DNA of 64,000 nucleotides from assembly GCF_013393345.1 (NCBI RefSeq), contig NZ_QJRF01000067.1, forward strand, positions 186,001-250,000, written 5' to 3'. Of the stretch, positions 29,028 through 40,169 are shown piece after piece. A program made the position numbers and the translations under genes. A model generated the notes under the pieces. The model was not told where the DNA came from. It saw nothing but the letters and a program-made list of their open reading frames with translations, and searched no databases. Numbering within the stretch: the first letter of the stretch is position 1; every line of letters starts with the position of its first letter. Source of the stretch: Pseudomonas taiwanensis. GTDB taxonomy: Bacteria; Pseudomonadota; Gammaproteobacteria; Pseudomonadales; Pseudomonadaceae.

Positions 29028-29145
29028 TTCGCTAGCAAGCTAGCTCCTACAAGGTTCCTGGAACAGCGGTCGATCTCTGGCATAGCCAACCTATTCGCCA
29101 GCAAGCTGGCTCCTACTTTTTGCGGGAGCCGGCTTGCTGGTGAAT
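29028..29145. repeat. Cluster of three REP palindromes
   Basis: TTCGCTAGCAAGCTAGCTCC-TAC (29028-29050), TTCGCCAGCAAGCTGGCTCC-TAC (29094-29116) and a degenerate GCGGGAGCCGGCTTGCTGG copy lie between the convergent ends of thiO and pilR. The third overlaps the region just beyond the pilR stop. Confidence 0.85.
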
Positions 29146-29146
29146 G

Positions 29147-30484
<1,338 letters not shown>

Positions 30485-30486
30485 GG

Positions 30487-32088
30487 TCAGCTCAGTTTGC
30501 GCGGATGGGCGAAGGTGATGCGGAAGCAACTGCCACCTTGTTCGCGCGGTTTGTAGTCGAGGCGGGCCTGGTTGCTCTCGCAGAGTTCGCGGGAGATGTA
30601 CAAGCCAAGTCCGGTGCCCTTGCTCTCAGTGGTGAAGAAGGGCTCGAAGATATTGTGTACCTGCTCGGGTGGGACGCCGTCTCCGTCGTCTTCCACCTCC
30701 AGTACGGGCAGGTCGCTTTCCGGGTCGCGGAAGAGTTTGAGCCAGACCTGGCCCCGGGTGTTCTTCTGGGTGCTGTAGCGCAGTCCGTTCTGCACCAGGT
30801 TGGTCAGCACCTGGGTGAGCTGGTGCGGGTCCATGCGGGTCTGCAAGGTGCTGCCGAGCGTTGACAGGTGCAGGGTCTGGTCGGGGCTGGAGGATGTGCG
30901 GAACTCGCTGGCGAAACGGGTCAGCCAGTATTTGAGGTCCAGCAACTGGGGCTCGGACTGCCGCCGACGGGACAGCTGCAGCACGTTCTCGATCACCAGG
31001 TTCATGCGCCGCGAATGGTCCTGGATGATATGCGCCAGCCGCCGATCAGGACCCTGGAGCTCTTCCGATTCCTGCAGCAGTTGCGCCGCATGGCTGATGG
31101 CGCCCAGGGGATTGCGGATCTCATGGGCGATGCCTGCGGTCAGGCGACCGAGGGAGGCGAGCTTCAGCTGCTGGGCCTGCTGGGTGATCTGCGAGATGTC
31201 TTCGAGGAAGACCAGGACGTTCTGCTGATTGCCACTCTGCAAGTGAACGAAGCTGGGCTGCAGCGTTGGGCCATTGGCGAACGCCTGGAGGCTCTGCGGG
31301 CGCAAAGTGGGGTTGGCCAGCCACTGTTGCAGGCTCTCCAGCAGTTCGGGGCACTGGCCAACCAAAGGGCGTCGGGCCAGCGAATCCTTGCCCAGCAGGG
31401 ATTGCGCGCCGTTGTTGGCGAGGAGAATCAGGTTCTGCGGGTTGAGTACCAGGATGCCGGTGCGCATGCGTTCGAGAATCTGCGCGTTCAGTGCTTCCAG
31501 ATTGGCCACATCCGCCGCGCGTTGCTCCGCGAGGTTTTCGCTGAGTTGCAGGCGCCGGCTCAGGCCCTGAAGGAGCAGCGCCGCGGCGAAGCACAAGGCG
31601 CCAAAGCCGCCGGCCTGGACGAACTGGCTGGCAGCCTGGGGGTGGCTAATGCTCAGGTAGAAGGTCAGGTAGATCAGCCCTATGGCCGCGACCGCCGCCA
31701 CCAGCAGGCCGATGCGTCCGCGCAGCAGGATGTTGGAGATGGCGACCGAAACCACGATGAGGTTGGCGATACCGCTGGGGGTGCCACCTGCCGCGAAAAA
31801 CAGGGCGCACAACAGCAGCACGTCTACCACTGCCAGGCTGAAGACCTGCACCATGCTCCGCGGGCGAGGTACCAGCGCGGCGATCAGGGTGTTGAGGATC
31901 AGGTAGAACCAGCTGGCGTTGCGGAACAGCTCCGGTCGCGCCAGGTCCAGGAGGCTGTCGTCCAGTTCACTGGAGATAAGGAGGACCAGTGCCAGGCCGA
32001 TCAGCAGTCGATACAGGCTGTACAGGCGGAATATGCGCCGGCCCTGGGCGCTGAGTGCAGCAGGGGCGGGGAGGGTATCAGCGCTCAC
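30487..32088 (-). CDS. pilS: Sensor histidine kinase PilS
   Basis: A 533-aa kinase that phosphorylates PilR. Six transmembrane helices occupy about residues 20-175. A PAS-like segment follows (about 195-305), then the HisKA box LTAGIAHEIRNPLGAI with phospho-acceptor His322, and a HATPase domain with NLVQNGLRYS, DDGDGVP and GTGLGLYISREL. In P. aeruginosa PilS senses PilA in the membrane. It starts with GTG at 32088 and overlaps the preceding small gene by 11 bp. Confidence 0.95.
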   Translation of the reverse strand: MSADTLPAPAALSAQGRRIFRLYSLYRLLIGLALVLLISSELDDSLLDLARPELFRNASWFYLILNTLIAALVPRPRSMVQVFSLAVVDVLLLCALFFAAGGTPSGIANLIVVSVAISNILLRGRIGLLVAAVAAIGLIYLTFYLSISHPQAASQFVQAGGFGALCFAAALLLQGLSRRLQLSENLAEQRAADVANLEALNAQILERMRTGILVLNPQNLILLANNGAQSLLGKDSLARRPLVGQCPELLESLQQWLANPTLRPQSLQAFANGPTLQPSFVHLQSGNQQNVLVFLEDISQITQQAQQLKLASLGRLTAGIAHEIRNPLGAISHAAQLLQESEELQGPDRRLAHIIQDHSRRMNLVIENVLQLSRRRQSEPQLLDLKYWLTRFASEFRTSSSPDQTLHLSTLGSTLQTRMDPHQLTQVLTNLVQNGLRYSTQKNTRGQVWLKLFRDPESDLPVLEVEDDGDGVPPEQVHNIFEPFFTTESKGTGLGLYISRELCESNQARLDYKPREQGGSCFRITFAHPRKLS

Positions 32089-32314
32089 CAGTGCTCTGGT
32101 CCTGTTCCAGGTGGGCCCGGCTGCAATACCAGCGATTGTCCTGGGACAGGGCGTGGCTACGGGGGACGTGCACGCCGCATTGAGCGCAGCGCACCATGGG
32201 CTGGTTGTCGTCCTGCTGGCGCGGCTGGGGGCGGGGCTTGGAAGGGGTCTTGAAGCGGCGCCACAGCCAGATGGCGGCGAAGATCACGACAATCCAGAAC
32301 AGCAGGCGAAACAT
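32078..32314 (-). CDS. PP0621 family small membrane zinc-motif protein
   Basis: A 78-aa protein. One N-terminal transmembrane segment (MFRLLFWIVVIFAAIWLWRR) is followed by a Pro/Gln-rich linker and a Cys/His motif: CAQCGVHVPRSHAL, then WYCSRAHLEQ. The spacing suggests a small zinc site. The family is conserved beside pilS in Pseudomonas but uncharacterised. ATG 32314 matches the family N-terminus; an in-frame TTG at 32359 has a better GGAG and cannot be excluded. Overlap with pilS suggests cotranscription. Confidence 0.78.
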   Translation of the reverse strand: MFRLLFWIVVIFAAIWLWRRFKTPSKPRPQPRQQDDNQPMVRCAQCGVHVPRSHALSQDNRWYCSRAHLEQDQSTGER

Positions 32315-32486
32315 GCCGAAGGTGCTCTCTTCTTGATGGAAAGCTGGCAGTTTAGCCAAGCCGGTTCTCCTCGCACAGAGACCCGTCGCACGCTGTCACG
32401 ACTTGCATGGTTTCCGCTGCGGGCGCTGCGGAGTATGTTGGCGTTGAGACGTATTCGATGCCTTGTTCAACGCCCGGGAGGCGGTC

Positions 32487-34118
32487 ATGCGCCAGAGCCT
32501 GCGAATCGTGATGGCCCAGCTCAATCTCCGAGTCGGTGATGTCCAGGGCAATGTCGAGCGGATGATCGAGGAAGCGAACGCCGCCCGTGAGGCCTGGGAA
32601 GCGGATGTCATCGTCTTTCCTGAGCTGTCCCTGTGCGGTTATCCACCGGAGGACCTGCTCCTGCGTTCCAGCATGCAGCGGCGCATCGAGCAGGGGTTGC
32701 GGCAACTGCGCGACGAAGTCCGCGGCATCTACCTGGTGGTGGGGTATCCGTGGCTCGAGGAAGAGCTGCGCTACAACGCCTGCGCGGTGATCGCCGATGG
32801 CCAGCTGCTGGCCAGCTACTACAAGCAATGCCTGCCCAACTACCGGGTGTTCGACGAAAAGCGCTATTTCGAGCCGGGGCAGCAACCTTGCGTCGTGGAT
32901 ATCAAGGGCGTGCCGGTGGCGCTGGCGATCTGCGAGGACATCTGGTTCCCCGAGCCCATGGCCCAGGCCCGCGCTGCCGGGGCGAATCTGATGCTCAGTC
33001 TCAATGCCTCACCCTTCCATCTGGACAAGCAACTGGAGCGCGAGGAAGTGCTGGCGGAGCGGGGCGCCGAGGGTGGGATGCCGATCATCTACGTGAACCA
33101 GGTCGGCGGCCAGGACGAACTGGTGTTCGATGGCGGAAGTTGCGTCATGGACGCCAGTGGGATGATCTGCCAGCGCGCGCCAGCGTTCGTCGAAGGCCTG
33201 TATCCGGTGGACCTGCAATTGCTGGACGGGCGTTGGCTGCCCCGCCGGACCCACTGCGCCGAGCTGCCGGAGGTGGAAGCCAGCGTTTACCAGGCGCTGG
33301 TGGTGGGCGTGCGCGACTATGTGCAGAAGAATGGCTTCAAGGGTGTGGTCCTGGGGTTGTCCGGCGGTATCGACTCGGCGCTGACCCTTGCGGTGGCTGT
33401 CGATGCCCTGGGCGCCGAGCGTGTAGAGGCAGTGATGATGCCCTACCAGTACACGTCGCAGATCAGTCTGGAGGATGCCGAGACCGAGGCGCGTCTGCTC
33501 GGCGTGGCCTATCGCGTACTTCCCATTGCTCCTGCCCTGGAGGGATTCCAGCAGGTGCTCGCACCGGTATTCGACGGCCATTCCCGCGATGCCAGTGAGG
33601 AGAACCTGCAGGCGCGCTGCCGTGGGGCGATCCTGATGGCGATTTCCAATAAGAAGGGCAGCCTCGTGCTGACCACCGGCAACAAGAGCGAGCTGGCCGT
33701 GGGCTACGCGACCTTGTATGGCGATATGGCCGGCGGCTTCGATGTGCTCAAGGATGTGCCCAAGACCCTGGTGTTCCGCCTTGCCGAGTACCGCAACAGC
33801 CTTGGGCCAGTGATTCCGCCGCGAGTGATCGAAAGGCCGCCCTCTGCGGAGCTGGCACCCGGACAGCGCGATGAGGATTCGCTACCGCCTTATCCGGTGC
33901 TGGATGAGCTTCTCAAGCTCTACGTCGAGCACGATCTGTCGGCCAACGCCATCATCGCCGAGGGATTCGATGCGGACATGGTGAATCGCGTGCTGGCCAT
34001 GGTCGATCGCAACGAACACAAGCGGCGCCAGGCGGCGATCGGCATCCGCGTGACCCAGCGGGGATTCGGCAGGGACCGGCGTTATCCGGTTACCTCCGGG
34101 TGGCGGTTGGGGGACTGA
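32487..34118 (+). CDS. nadE: Glutamine-dependent NAD+ synthetase
   Basis: A 543-aa two-domain enzyme that amidates deamido-NAD using glutamine. The nitrilase-type glutaminase domain (1-250) holds the Glu-Lys-Cys triad: Glu46 (VFPELSLCGYPPEDLL), Lys113 (SYYKQCLPNY) and Cys149 (LAICEDIWF). The synthetase domain has the pyrophosphate loop VLGLSGGIDSAL and TTGNKSELAVGY. ATG 32487 follows GGGAGGCGGTC. It is divergent from the PP0621-pilS-pilR unit and convergent with bamD, sharing a terminator. As far as I recall P. aeruginosa has no nadE at this place. Confidence 0.95.
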   Translation: MRQSLRIVMAQLNLRVGDVQGNVERMIEEANAAREAWEADVIVFPELSLCGYPPEDLLLRSSMQRRIEQGLRQLRDEVRGIYLVVGYPWLEEELRYNACAVIADGQLLASYYKQCLPNYRVFDEKRYFEPGQQPCVVDIKGVPVALAICEDIWFPEPMAQARAAGANLMLSLNASPFHLDKQLEREEVLAERGAEGGMPIIYVNQVGGQDELVFDGGSCVMDASGMICQRAPAFVEGLYPVDLQLLDGRWLPRRTHCAELPEVEASVYQALVVGVRDYVQKNGFKGVVLGLSGGIDSALTLAVAVDALGAERVEAVMMPYQYTSQISLEDAETEARLLGVAYRVLPIAPALEGFQQVLAPVFDGHSRDASEENLQARCRGAILMAISNKKGSLVLTTGNKSELAVGYATLYGDMAGGFDVLKDVPKTLVFRLAEYRNSLGPVIPPRVIERPPSAELAPGQRDEDSLPPYPVLDELLKLYVEHDLSANAIIAEGFDADMVNRVLAMVDRNEHKRRQAAIGIRVTQRGFGRDRRYPVTSGWRLGD

Positions 34119-34135
34119 TGCCGGCGGCTGAAACG

Positions 34136-34162
34136 AAAAAGGGAGGCCAGTGGCCTCCCTTC
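34136..34162. terminator. Bidirectional terminator between nadE and bamD
   Basis: AAAAAGGGAGGCC-AGT-GGCCTCCCTTCT lies between two convergent genes. The A-run serves bamD on the minus strand better than the short T-run serves nadE. Confidence 0.8.
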
Positions 34163-34182
34163 TCTATCGCTTGCGGCGTTGT

Positions 34183-35202
34183 TCAGTCGAACAGGCCGAA
34201 GGTCATGTAGCTGAACCAGGAACGATCGTTCTGGTTGGCTTCGGACTCGTGCTCTTCTTCCTGCACTTCGTCCTGGTTCTCTGGCAGCAGTTCTGCAGGA
34301 ATTTCTTCCTTGGCGTTTTCGTACTGCTTGATCACGTCCTGCGCGGCGCGGGTTTCGCCCGGCGGCAGCGGCGCGTCGCTCTCGATCAGGCCGAGGGTCG
34401 ACTTGGCCAACCAGGAGCGGTTGTCGGCTTCTTCTTCGCGAGCCACGAACTGCCCGTCAACCAGTTGTGGGTGGTCCGGGTAGTTCAGTTTCAGGGTTTC
34501 CAGGCTGGAAGCAGACAGGTCGTTAAGACCCAGGCGTTGGTAGGCTTCGACCATTACGGCCAGGCCGTCGCCGACAGCGGGGGTTTCCTGGAAGTTTTCC
34601 ACCACGTAGCGGCCGCGGTTGGCAGCGGCGACATAGGCCTGACGGGTCAGGTAGTAGTCGGCAACGTGGATTTCGTAGGCGGCCAGCAGGTTGCGCAGGT
34701 AGATCATGCGCTGCTTGGCGTCCGGGGCATAACGGCTGTTCGGGTAGCGGCTGGTGAGCTGGGCGAACTCGTTGTAGGAGTCGCGGGCGGCGCCCGGGTC
34801 ACGCTTGGTCATGTCCAGCGGCAGGAAACGCGCCAGCAGGCCGCGATCCTGTTCGAAGGATGCCAGGCCCTTCAGGTAGTAGGCGTAGTCGACGTTCGGA
34901 TGCTGCGGGTGCAGGCGGATGAAGCGCTCCGCGGCAGACTTGGCTGCTTCCGGCTCGACGTTCTTGTAGTAGGCGTAGATCAGCTCGAGCTGGGCCTGTT
35001 CGGCATAGCGGCCGAACGGATAGCGGGATTCCAGGGCCTTGAGCTTGGCGATGGCGGGGGTGTAGCTGCTGTTGTCCAGATCGGCCTGGGCCTGCTGATA
35101 CAGCTCGGCTTCGCTCAGGTTCTCGTCCACCACTTCTTTATTGGAGGAACAGGCGGCGGTGAGGGCGAGAGTGGCGATCAGCAGCAGGTGTTTCACTTGC
35201 AT
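34183..35202 (-). CDS. bamD: Outer-membrane assembly lipoprotein BamD
   Basis: A 339-aa lipoprotein (formerly ComL), an essential member of the BAM complex inserting beta-barrel proteins. The signal peptide ends in lipobox LTAAC with Cys18 as lipidation site. Five TPR-like repeats (about 30-250) include [20 protein letters not shown] (split by family consensus) and [13 protein letters not shown]. The acidic tail after residue 290 is typical for Pseudomonas. It is divergent from rluD, the widely conserved order. Confidence 0.95.
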   Translation of the reverse strand: MQVKHLLLIATLALTAACSSNKEVVDENLSEAELYQQAQADLDNSSYTPAIAKLKALESRYPFGRYAEQAQLELIYAYYKNVEPEAAKSAAERFIRLHPQHPNVDYAYYLKGLASFEQDRGLLARFLPLDMTKRDPGAARDSYNEFAQLTSRYPNSRYAPDAKQRMIYLRNLLAAYEIHVADYYLTRQAYVAAANRGRYVVENFQETPAVGDGLAVMVEAYQRLGLNDLSASSLETLKLNYPDHPQLVDGQFVAREEEADNRSWLAKSTLGLIESDAPLPPGETRAAQDVIKQYENAKEEIPAELLPENQDEVQEEEHESEANQNDRSWFSYMTFGLFD

Positions 35203-35349
35203 GGCGGCTTGCGTCCCTGTGACGGCTGGCTGTCTTGCCTGGAGCCGTCCTGTTATGATGGGCGCCCCGGAACCCCCGGGACAAAGACGCAGTATTTAAC
35301 CACAAGCGCGTAACCGAAACCAAAGGCTGCGCCCCCTCCGTTGTCGAGC

Positions 35350-36324
35350 ATGTCTTCCAATATCAAGCAGGTCATTCAACTCAGCGCCGAAGTGCCTTCC
35401 GAACTGGGCGGGCAACGTCTCGACCAAGTCGCTGCGCAACTCTTTTCCGAGCACTCCCGCTCCCGCCTTTCCGGCTGGATCAAGGACGGGCTTCTCACCG
35501 TTGATGGCAGCGTGCTGCGTCCGCGCGACATCGTGTATGGCGGAGCTCAGCTGGAGCTGAATGCCGAGCAGGAGTCCCAGGGTGAGTGGATAGCCCAGGA
35601 CATCGAGCTGGATATCGTCTATGAAGACGATCACCTGTTGGTGCTGGACAAGCCCGCCGGACTGGTGGTGCATCCGGCCGCCGGCCATGCCGACGGCACG
35701 TTGCTGAACGCACTGCTGCACCATGTGCCGGGGCTGGAGAATGTGCCGCGCGCCGGTATCGTCCACCGTCTGGACAAGGACACCACCGGTTTGATGGTGG
35801 TCGCCAAGTCCCTCGAGGCCCATACCAGCCTGGTGGCGCAGCTGCAGGCGCGCAGCGTGAGCCGTATTTATGAGGCCGTGGTGGTCGGTGTGATCACCTC
35901 CGGTGGCAAGGTGGATGCGCCGATTGGTCGTCATGGCCAGCAGCGCCAGCGCATGGCTGTGGTTGCCGGTGGCAAACCCGCAGTCAGTCATTACCGGGTG
36001 CTGGAGCGCTTCCGTTCGCATACGCATACCCGCGTCAAGCTGGAAACCGGCCGTACCCACCAGATTCGCGTGCACATGGCCTATGTGAACTTCCCGCTGG
36101 TGGGCGATCCGGTCTACGGCGGTCGTTTCCGCATTCCGCCTGCGGCGAGCCCGACGCTGGTCCAGACGCTCAAAGAGTTTCCGCGTCAGGCCCTGCATGC
36201 GCGCTTCCTCGAGCTGGATCACCCAGTGAGCGGTGAGCGCATGAAGTGGGAGTCGCCGCTGCCTGATGACTTCGTCTGGTTGCTGAGCCTGCTGCGCCAG
36301 GACCGCGAGTCCTTCGAGCAATGA
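35350..36324 (+). CDS. rluD: 23S rRNA pseudouridine synthase RluD
   Basis: A 324-aa synthase expected to modify U1911, U1915 and U1917 of 23S rRNA. An N-terminal S4 domain (about 20-80) precedes the RsuA/RluD catalytic domain with AGIVHRLDKDTTGLMVVAK; Asp142 is catalytic. RTHQIRVHMAY is also present. ATG 35350 matches the family; a TTG at 35341 is in frame but unnecessary. The stop overlaps the pgeF start (ATGA). Confidence 0.95.
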   Translation: MSSNIKQVIQLSAEVPSELGGQRLDQVAAQLFSEHSRSRLSGWIKDGLLTVDGSVLRPRDIVYGGAQLELNAEQESQGEWIAQDIELDIVYEDDHLLVLDKPAGLVVHPAAGHADGTLLNALLHHVPGLENVPRAGIVHRLDKDTTGLMVVAKSLEAHTSLVAQLQARSVSRIYEAVVVGVITSGGKVDAPIGRHGQQRQRMAVVAGGKPAVSHYRVLERFRSHTHTRVKLETGRTHQIRVHMAYVNFPLVGDPVYGGRFRIPPAASPTLVQTLKEFPRQALHARFLELDHPVSGERMKWESPLPDDFVWLLSLLRQDRESFEQ

Positions 36325-37046
36325 ATACCTGGCTGACGCCCGACTGGCCCGCCCCGGCGCGGGTGAAGGCGTGCGTCACCACTCGCGAGGGTGGATTCAG
36401 CCAGTCTCCCTATGACGGCCTGAATCTCGGCAGCCATGTCGGCGATGAGCTGCAGACCGTGGAGCAGAACCGTCTTCTGCTGACCTCCAGCCTGGGCTGC
36501 CGCCCCGCATGGCTGAGCCAGGTGCACGGCGTGCGGGTTTCCAGGGCTGATCCGTCCCGAGTGGACGAAGCGGATGCCAGTTGGACCGACGAACCAGGTA
36601 TTGCCAGCGCGGTGCTGACCGCCGATTGCTTGCCCGCTCTGTTCTGCGACCGCGCCGGTACCAAGGTCGCCGCCGCCCATGCCGGCTGGCGTGGGCTGGC
36701 CAATGGCGTACTGGAGGCCACGCTGGATGCACTGGCCCTGCCGCCCGAAGAGGTGTTGGTCTGGTTGGGGCCGGCCATTGGCCCCGCGTCATTCGAAGTC
36801 GGCCCCGAAGTGCGCGAGGCCTTCGTCACCCTTCATCCGCAGGCTGAGCAGGCATTCCAGGGCAGTAGCAATGCCGGGAAGTTCATGGCCGACCTCTATC
36901 AACTGGCCCGCATCCGCCTGGCCGCGCGAGGTGTGCACGCCGTTTCGGGTGGTGGCTTCTGCACCGTCAGCGACCCGCGCTTCTATTCCTACCGCCGTGC
37001 TTCGCGCACCGGCCGTTTCGCCAGCCTGGTCTGGTTGGCCGACTGA
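36321..37046 (+). CDS. pgeF: Peptidoglycan editing factor PgeF (YfiH family)
   Basis: A 241-aa Cu-oxidase_4/YfiH protein. The metal-site motifs are SQVHG (His), TADCLPALFCD (Cys) and AAHAGWRGLANGV (His), plus GPAIGPASFEVG. Family members have multicopper-type oxidase activity in vitro, and E. coli PgeF removes wrongly incorporated L-Ser from peptidoglycan precursors. It overlaps rluD by 4 bp, a conserved pair upstream of clpB. Confidence 0.92.
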   Translation: MNTWLTPDWPAPARVKACVTTREGGFSQSPYDGLNLGSHVGDELQTVEQNRLLLTSSLGCRPAWLSQVHGVRVSRADPSRVDEADASWTDEPGIASAVLTADCLPALFCDRAGTKVAAAHAGWRGLANGVLEATLDALALPPEEVLVWLGPAIGPASFEVGPEVREAFVTLHPQAEQAFQGSSNAGKFMADLYQLARIRLAARGVHAVSGGGFCTVSDPRFYSYRRASRTGRFASLVWLAD

Positions 37047-37081
37047 CTGCCTGTAACGGTCCTGCGCAAGCCATTGGCCTC

Positions 37082-37116
37082 GGATGATGGGTTTCGTTCC
37101 TCAACCCATCCTACGG
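37082..37116. repeat. Intergenic inverted repeat (GATGGGTT/AACCCATC type)
   Basis: GATGGGTT and AACCCATC pair around a 9-base loop (37086-37110) and are followed by CTACGG. This is a common scattered Pseudomonas repeat type; a related longer one is at 58665-58751. Confidence 0.6.
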
Positions 37117-37183
37117 GGTTTGCAGATTCGCTCCGACAGGCAGTCTGCTGCAACGCCACATGATGCCGGTCAATCGCATAAAG

Positions 37184-37211
37184 GTTGAATCGCCCAGAAT
37201 CGTCCCTATCT
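37184..37211 (+). promoter_or_regulatory. Sigma-32 heat-shock promoter of clpB
   Basis: GTTGAAT (37184-37190) resembles the -35 CTTGAAA, and CCCTATCT (37204-37211) resembles the -10 CCCCATNT, with a 13-bp spacer. This fits the RpoH consensus, and clpB is a standard RpoH target. Confidence 0.62.
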
Positions 37212-37285
37212 AAGCTTCATCCCGGCGGGTTTTCGTAATCGGCGCCTTCATCGTGCCGCCCGCTATCTGAAGGAAGGACGAATCC

Positions 37286-39850
37286 ATGCGAATTGACCGT
37301 TTGACCAGCAAGCTGCAACTGGCGCTCTCCGATGCGCAGTCCCTGGCAGTTGGCCATGACCACCCCGCTATAGAACCTGTACACCTGGTGCTGGCCCTGC
37401 TCGACCAGCAGGGCGGCTCCATCAGGCCGCTGCTGATGCAGGTGGGCTTCGACATCGCGGCGCTGCGTCAGGGCCTGACCCGCGAGCTCGATCATCTGCC
37501 GAAGATCCAGAATCCCACGGGCGACGTGAACCTGTCCCAGGACCTGGCGCGCCTGCTCAACCAGGCCGATCGACTGTCCCAGCAGAAGGGCGACCAGTTC
37601 ATCTCCAGCGAACTGGTGCTGCTCGCCTCCATGGACGAGAACACCCGCCTCGGCAAGCTCCTGCTTGGCCAGGGCGTGACCCGCAAGGCGCTGGAAAATG
37701 CCGTCACCAACCTGCGCGGTGGCCAGGCCGTGAATGATCCTAATGTCGAGGAGTCCCGCCAGGCACTGGACAAATTCACCGTCGACCTGACCAAGCGTGC
37801 CGAAGAAGGCAAGCTGGACCCGGTGATTGGTCGTGACGACGAAATCCGCCGGACCATCCAAGTCCTGCAACGTCGTACCAAGAACAACCCCGTGCTGATC
37901 GGCGAGCCCGGCGTCGGCAAGACTGCCATCGCTGAAGGCCTGGCCCAGCGCATCGTCAATGGCGAAGTGCCGGACGGCCTGAAGGACAAGCGCCTGCTGG
38001 CCCTGGACATGGGGTCGCTGATCGCCGGTGCCAAGTTCCGCGGCGAGTTCGAGGAGCGCCTGAAGGGTGTGCTTAATGAACTCTCCAAGCAGGAAGGCCG
38101 AGTCATTCTCTTCATCGACGAGCTGCACACCATGGTCGGTGCCGGCAAGGCTGAAGGCGCCATGGATGCGGGCAACATGCTCAAGCCGGCGCTGGCCCGT
38201 GGTGAGCTGCACTGCGTTGGCGCGACCACACTGGACGAGTACCGCCAATACATCGAGAAAGATGCTGCGCTGGAACGCCGCTTCCAGAAGGTACTGGTGG
38301 ATGAGCCGAGTGAGGAAGACACCATCGCCATCCTGCGCGGCCTGAAGGAGCGCTATGAGGTGCACCACGGTGTGACCATCACCGATGGCGCCATCATCGC
38401 CGCCGCCAAGCTGTCGCACCGTTACATCACCGACCGCCAGCTACCGGACAAGGCCATCGACCTGATCGACGAAGCGGCCAGCCGCATCCGCATGGAGATC
38501 GACTCCAAGCCGGAAGCGCTGGACCGCCTCGATCGTCGCCTGATCCAGCTGAAGATCGAGCGCGAGGCTCTGAAGAAGGAAGAGGACGAAGCCACCCGGA
38601 AACGTCTGGCCAAGCTGGAAGAGGACATCCAGAAACTGGAGCGCGAATACGCTGATCTGGAGGAAATCTGGAAGTCCGAGAAGGCCGAGGTTCAAGGCTC
38701 GGCGCAGATTCAGCAGAAGATCGAACAGGCTCGTCAGGACATGGAGGCCGCGCGACGCAAGGGTGACCTGCAGCGCATGGCCGAACTGCAATACGGCGTG
38801 ATTCCGGACCTGGAACGCAGCCTGCAAATGGTTGACCAGCACGGCAAGACCGAAAACCAGCTGCTGCGCAACAAGGTCACCGACGAAGAGATCGCCGAGG
38901 TGGTCTCCAAGTGGACCGGCATTCCGGTCGCCAAGATGATGGAAGGCGAGCGCGAGAAGCTGCTGCACATGGAAGAGGGGCTGCACAAGCGGGTCATCGG
39001 CCAGCACGAGGCGGTGGTCGCCGTGGCCAATGCCGTGCGTCGCTCCCGCGCCGGCCTGGCCGACCCGAATCGCCCCAGCGGCTCGTTCCTGTTCCTCGGC
39101 CCGACCGGGGTGGGCAAGACCGAGCTGTGCAAGGCCCTGGCCGAGTTCCTCTTCGACACCGAGGAGGCGCTGGTGCGCATCGACATGTCCGAATTCATGG
39201 AGAAACATTCCGTGGCGCGCCTGATCGGCGCACCGCCGGGCTATGTCGGCTACGAGGAAGGCGGCTACCTGACCGAAGCCGTTCGCCGCAAACCGTACTC
39301 GGTCGTGTTGATGGATGAGGTGGAAAAGGCTCACCCGGACGTGTTCAACGTGCTGCTCCAGGTGCTGGAAGACGGTCGCCTGACCGACAGCCACGGCCGC
39401 ACCGTGGACTTCCGCAACACGGTAATCGTCATGACCTCCAACCTCGGCTCCTCGCAGATTCAGGAACTGGTGGGTGATCGGGAAGCTCAGCGCGCTGCGG
39501 TGATGGACGCGGTAAGCATTCACTTCCGTCCCGAGTTCATCAACCGGATCGACGAAGTGGTGGTATTCGAGCCCTTGGGTCGTGACCAGATCGGCGGCAT
39601 CGCCGAGATCCAGCTGCAACGCCTGCGCAAGCGCCTGGCCGAGCGCGAGCTGAGTCTGGAGCTGAGTCCGGAGTCCCTGGACAAGCTGATTGCCGTGGGT
39701 TACGACCCGGTCTACGGTGCCCGACCGCTGAAGCGGGCAATCCAGCGCTGGATCGAGAACCCGCTGGCCCAGCAGATTCTTGCTGGCCAATTCGCGCCGG
39801 GTGCCACTATCAAGGCCAAGGTGGAAGGCGAGGAAATCGTCTTTAACTGA
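37286..39850 (+). CDS. clpB: Disaggregase chaperone ClpB
   Basis: An 854-aa Hsp100 hexameric ATPase that, with DnaK, pulls proteins out of aggregates. Order: N-domain (1-145); NBD1 with Walker [15 protein letters not shown]; coiled-coil M-domain (about 405-525, [19 protein letters not shown] and following); NBD2 with Walker [11 protein letters not shown] and the pore motif GYVGYEEGG. Normal length. ATG 37286 follows GAAGGAAGGACG. Its terminator carries element copy 3. Confidence 0.97.
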   Translation: MRIDRLTSKLQLALSDAQSLAVGHDHPAIEPVHLVLALLDQQGGSIRPLLMQVGFDIAALRQGLTRELDHLPKIQNPTGDVNLSQDLARLLNQADRLSQQKGDQFISSELVLLASMDENTRLGKLLLGQGVTRKALENAVTNLRGGQAVNDPNVEESRQALDKFTVDLTKRAEEGKLDPVIGRDDEIRRTIQVLQRRTKNNPVLIGEPGVGKTAIAEGLAQRIVNGEVPDGLKDKRLLALDMGSLIAGAKFRGEFEERLKGVLNELSKQEGRVILFIDELHTMVGAGKAEGAMDAGNMLKPALARGELHCVGATTLDEYRQYIEKDAALERRFQKVLVDEPSEEDTIAILRGLKERYEVHHGVTITDGAIIAAAKLSHRYITDRQLPDKAIDLIDEAASRIRMEIDSKPEALDRLDRRLIQLKIEREALKKEEDEATRKRLAKLEEDIQKLEREYADLEEIWKSEKAEVQGSAQIQQKIEQARQDMEAARRKGDLQRMAELQYGVIPDLERSLQMVDQHGKTENQLLRNKVTDEEIAEVVSKWTGIPVAKMMEGEREKLLHMEEGLHKRVIGQHEAVVAVANAVRRSRAGLADPNRPSGSFLFLGPTGVGKTELCKALAEFLFDTEEALVRIDMSEFMEKHSVARLIGAPPGYVGYEEGGYLTEAVRRKPYSVVLMDEVEKAHPDVFNVLLQVLEDGRLTDSHGRTVDFRNTVIVMTSNLGSSQIQELVGDREAQRAAVMDAVSIHFRPEFINRIDEVVVFEPLGRDQIGGIAEIQLQRLRKRLAERELSLELSPESLDKLIAVGYDPVYGARPLKRAIQRWIENPLAQQILAGQFAPGATIKAKVEGEEIVFN

Positions 39851-39866
39851 TTCCCGCTGATACGAA

Positions 39867-40088
39867 GAAGCCCCGCTATGCGGTAATGCTGTTCAGTTAG
39901 CCCCGCCCACGAGGTGTCGCTGTTGTTGTAGGAGCGAGCTTGCTCGCGAAGCTTTCCGGGATATCGCCCATTCGCCAGCAAGCTGGCTCCTACAGCGTTT
40001 CCCCGCTGCAGAAACCAAGAACGCCGCTCGCCCGTGAGGGATTAGCGGCGTTCTTATGTGAACAGCATTACCGCTATGCGGGGCTTTT
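39867..40088 (+). terminator. clpB terminator split by a miniature element
   Basis: Without the insert the site reads AGAAGCC-CCGCTATGCGG-GGCTTTTTTT, a short perfect intrinsic terminator just after clpB. The two arms now flank element copy 3, and the central 11-mer is duplicated. Confidence 0.75.
39884..40070 (+). mobile_element. IS4-end miniature element carrying a REPIN, copy 3
   Basis: A 187-bp copy, identical to copy 1 except one substitution and one deletion in the loop of the internal hairpin near 40028-40033. It has the same terminal inverted repeats and a perfect 11-bp direct repeat CCGCTATGCGG (39873-39883 and 40071-40081). The perfect duplication and near identity to copy 1, 34 kb away, suggest recent movement. 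No transposase gene lies in the window. Confidence 0.87.
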
Positions 40089-40107
40089 TTTGCTGTGGCT
40101 GCATTAC

Positions 40108-40164
40108 GTAGCAGCTGGCTTGCCAGCGAATGGCTCCCTTTTTCGCTAGCAAGCTAGCTCCTAC
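40108..40164. repeat. REPIN (two inverted REPs)
   Basis: GTAGCAGCTGGCTTGCCAGC and its inverted partner GCTAGCAAGCTAGCTCCTAC form a 57-bp doublet downstream of the clpB terminator, outside the miniature element. It has no TAATGC ends. Confidence 0.8.
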
Positions 40165-40169
40165 AAGGC

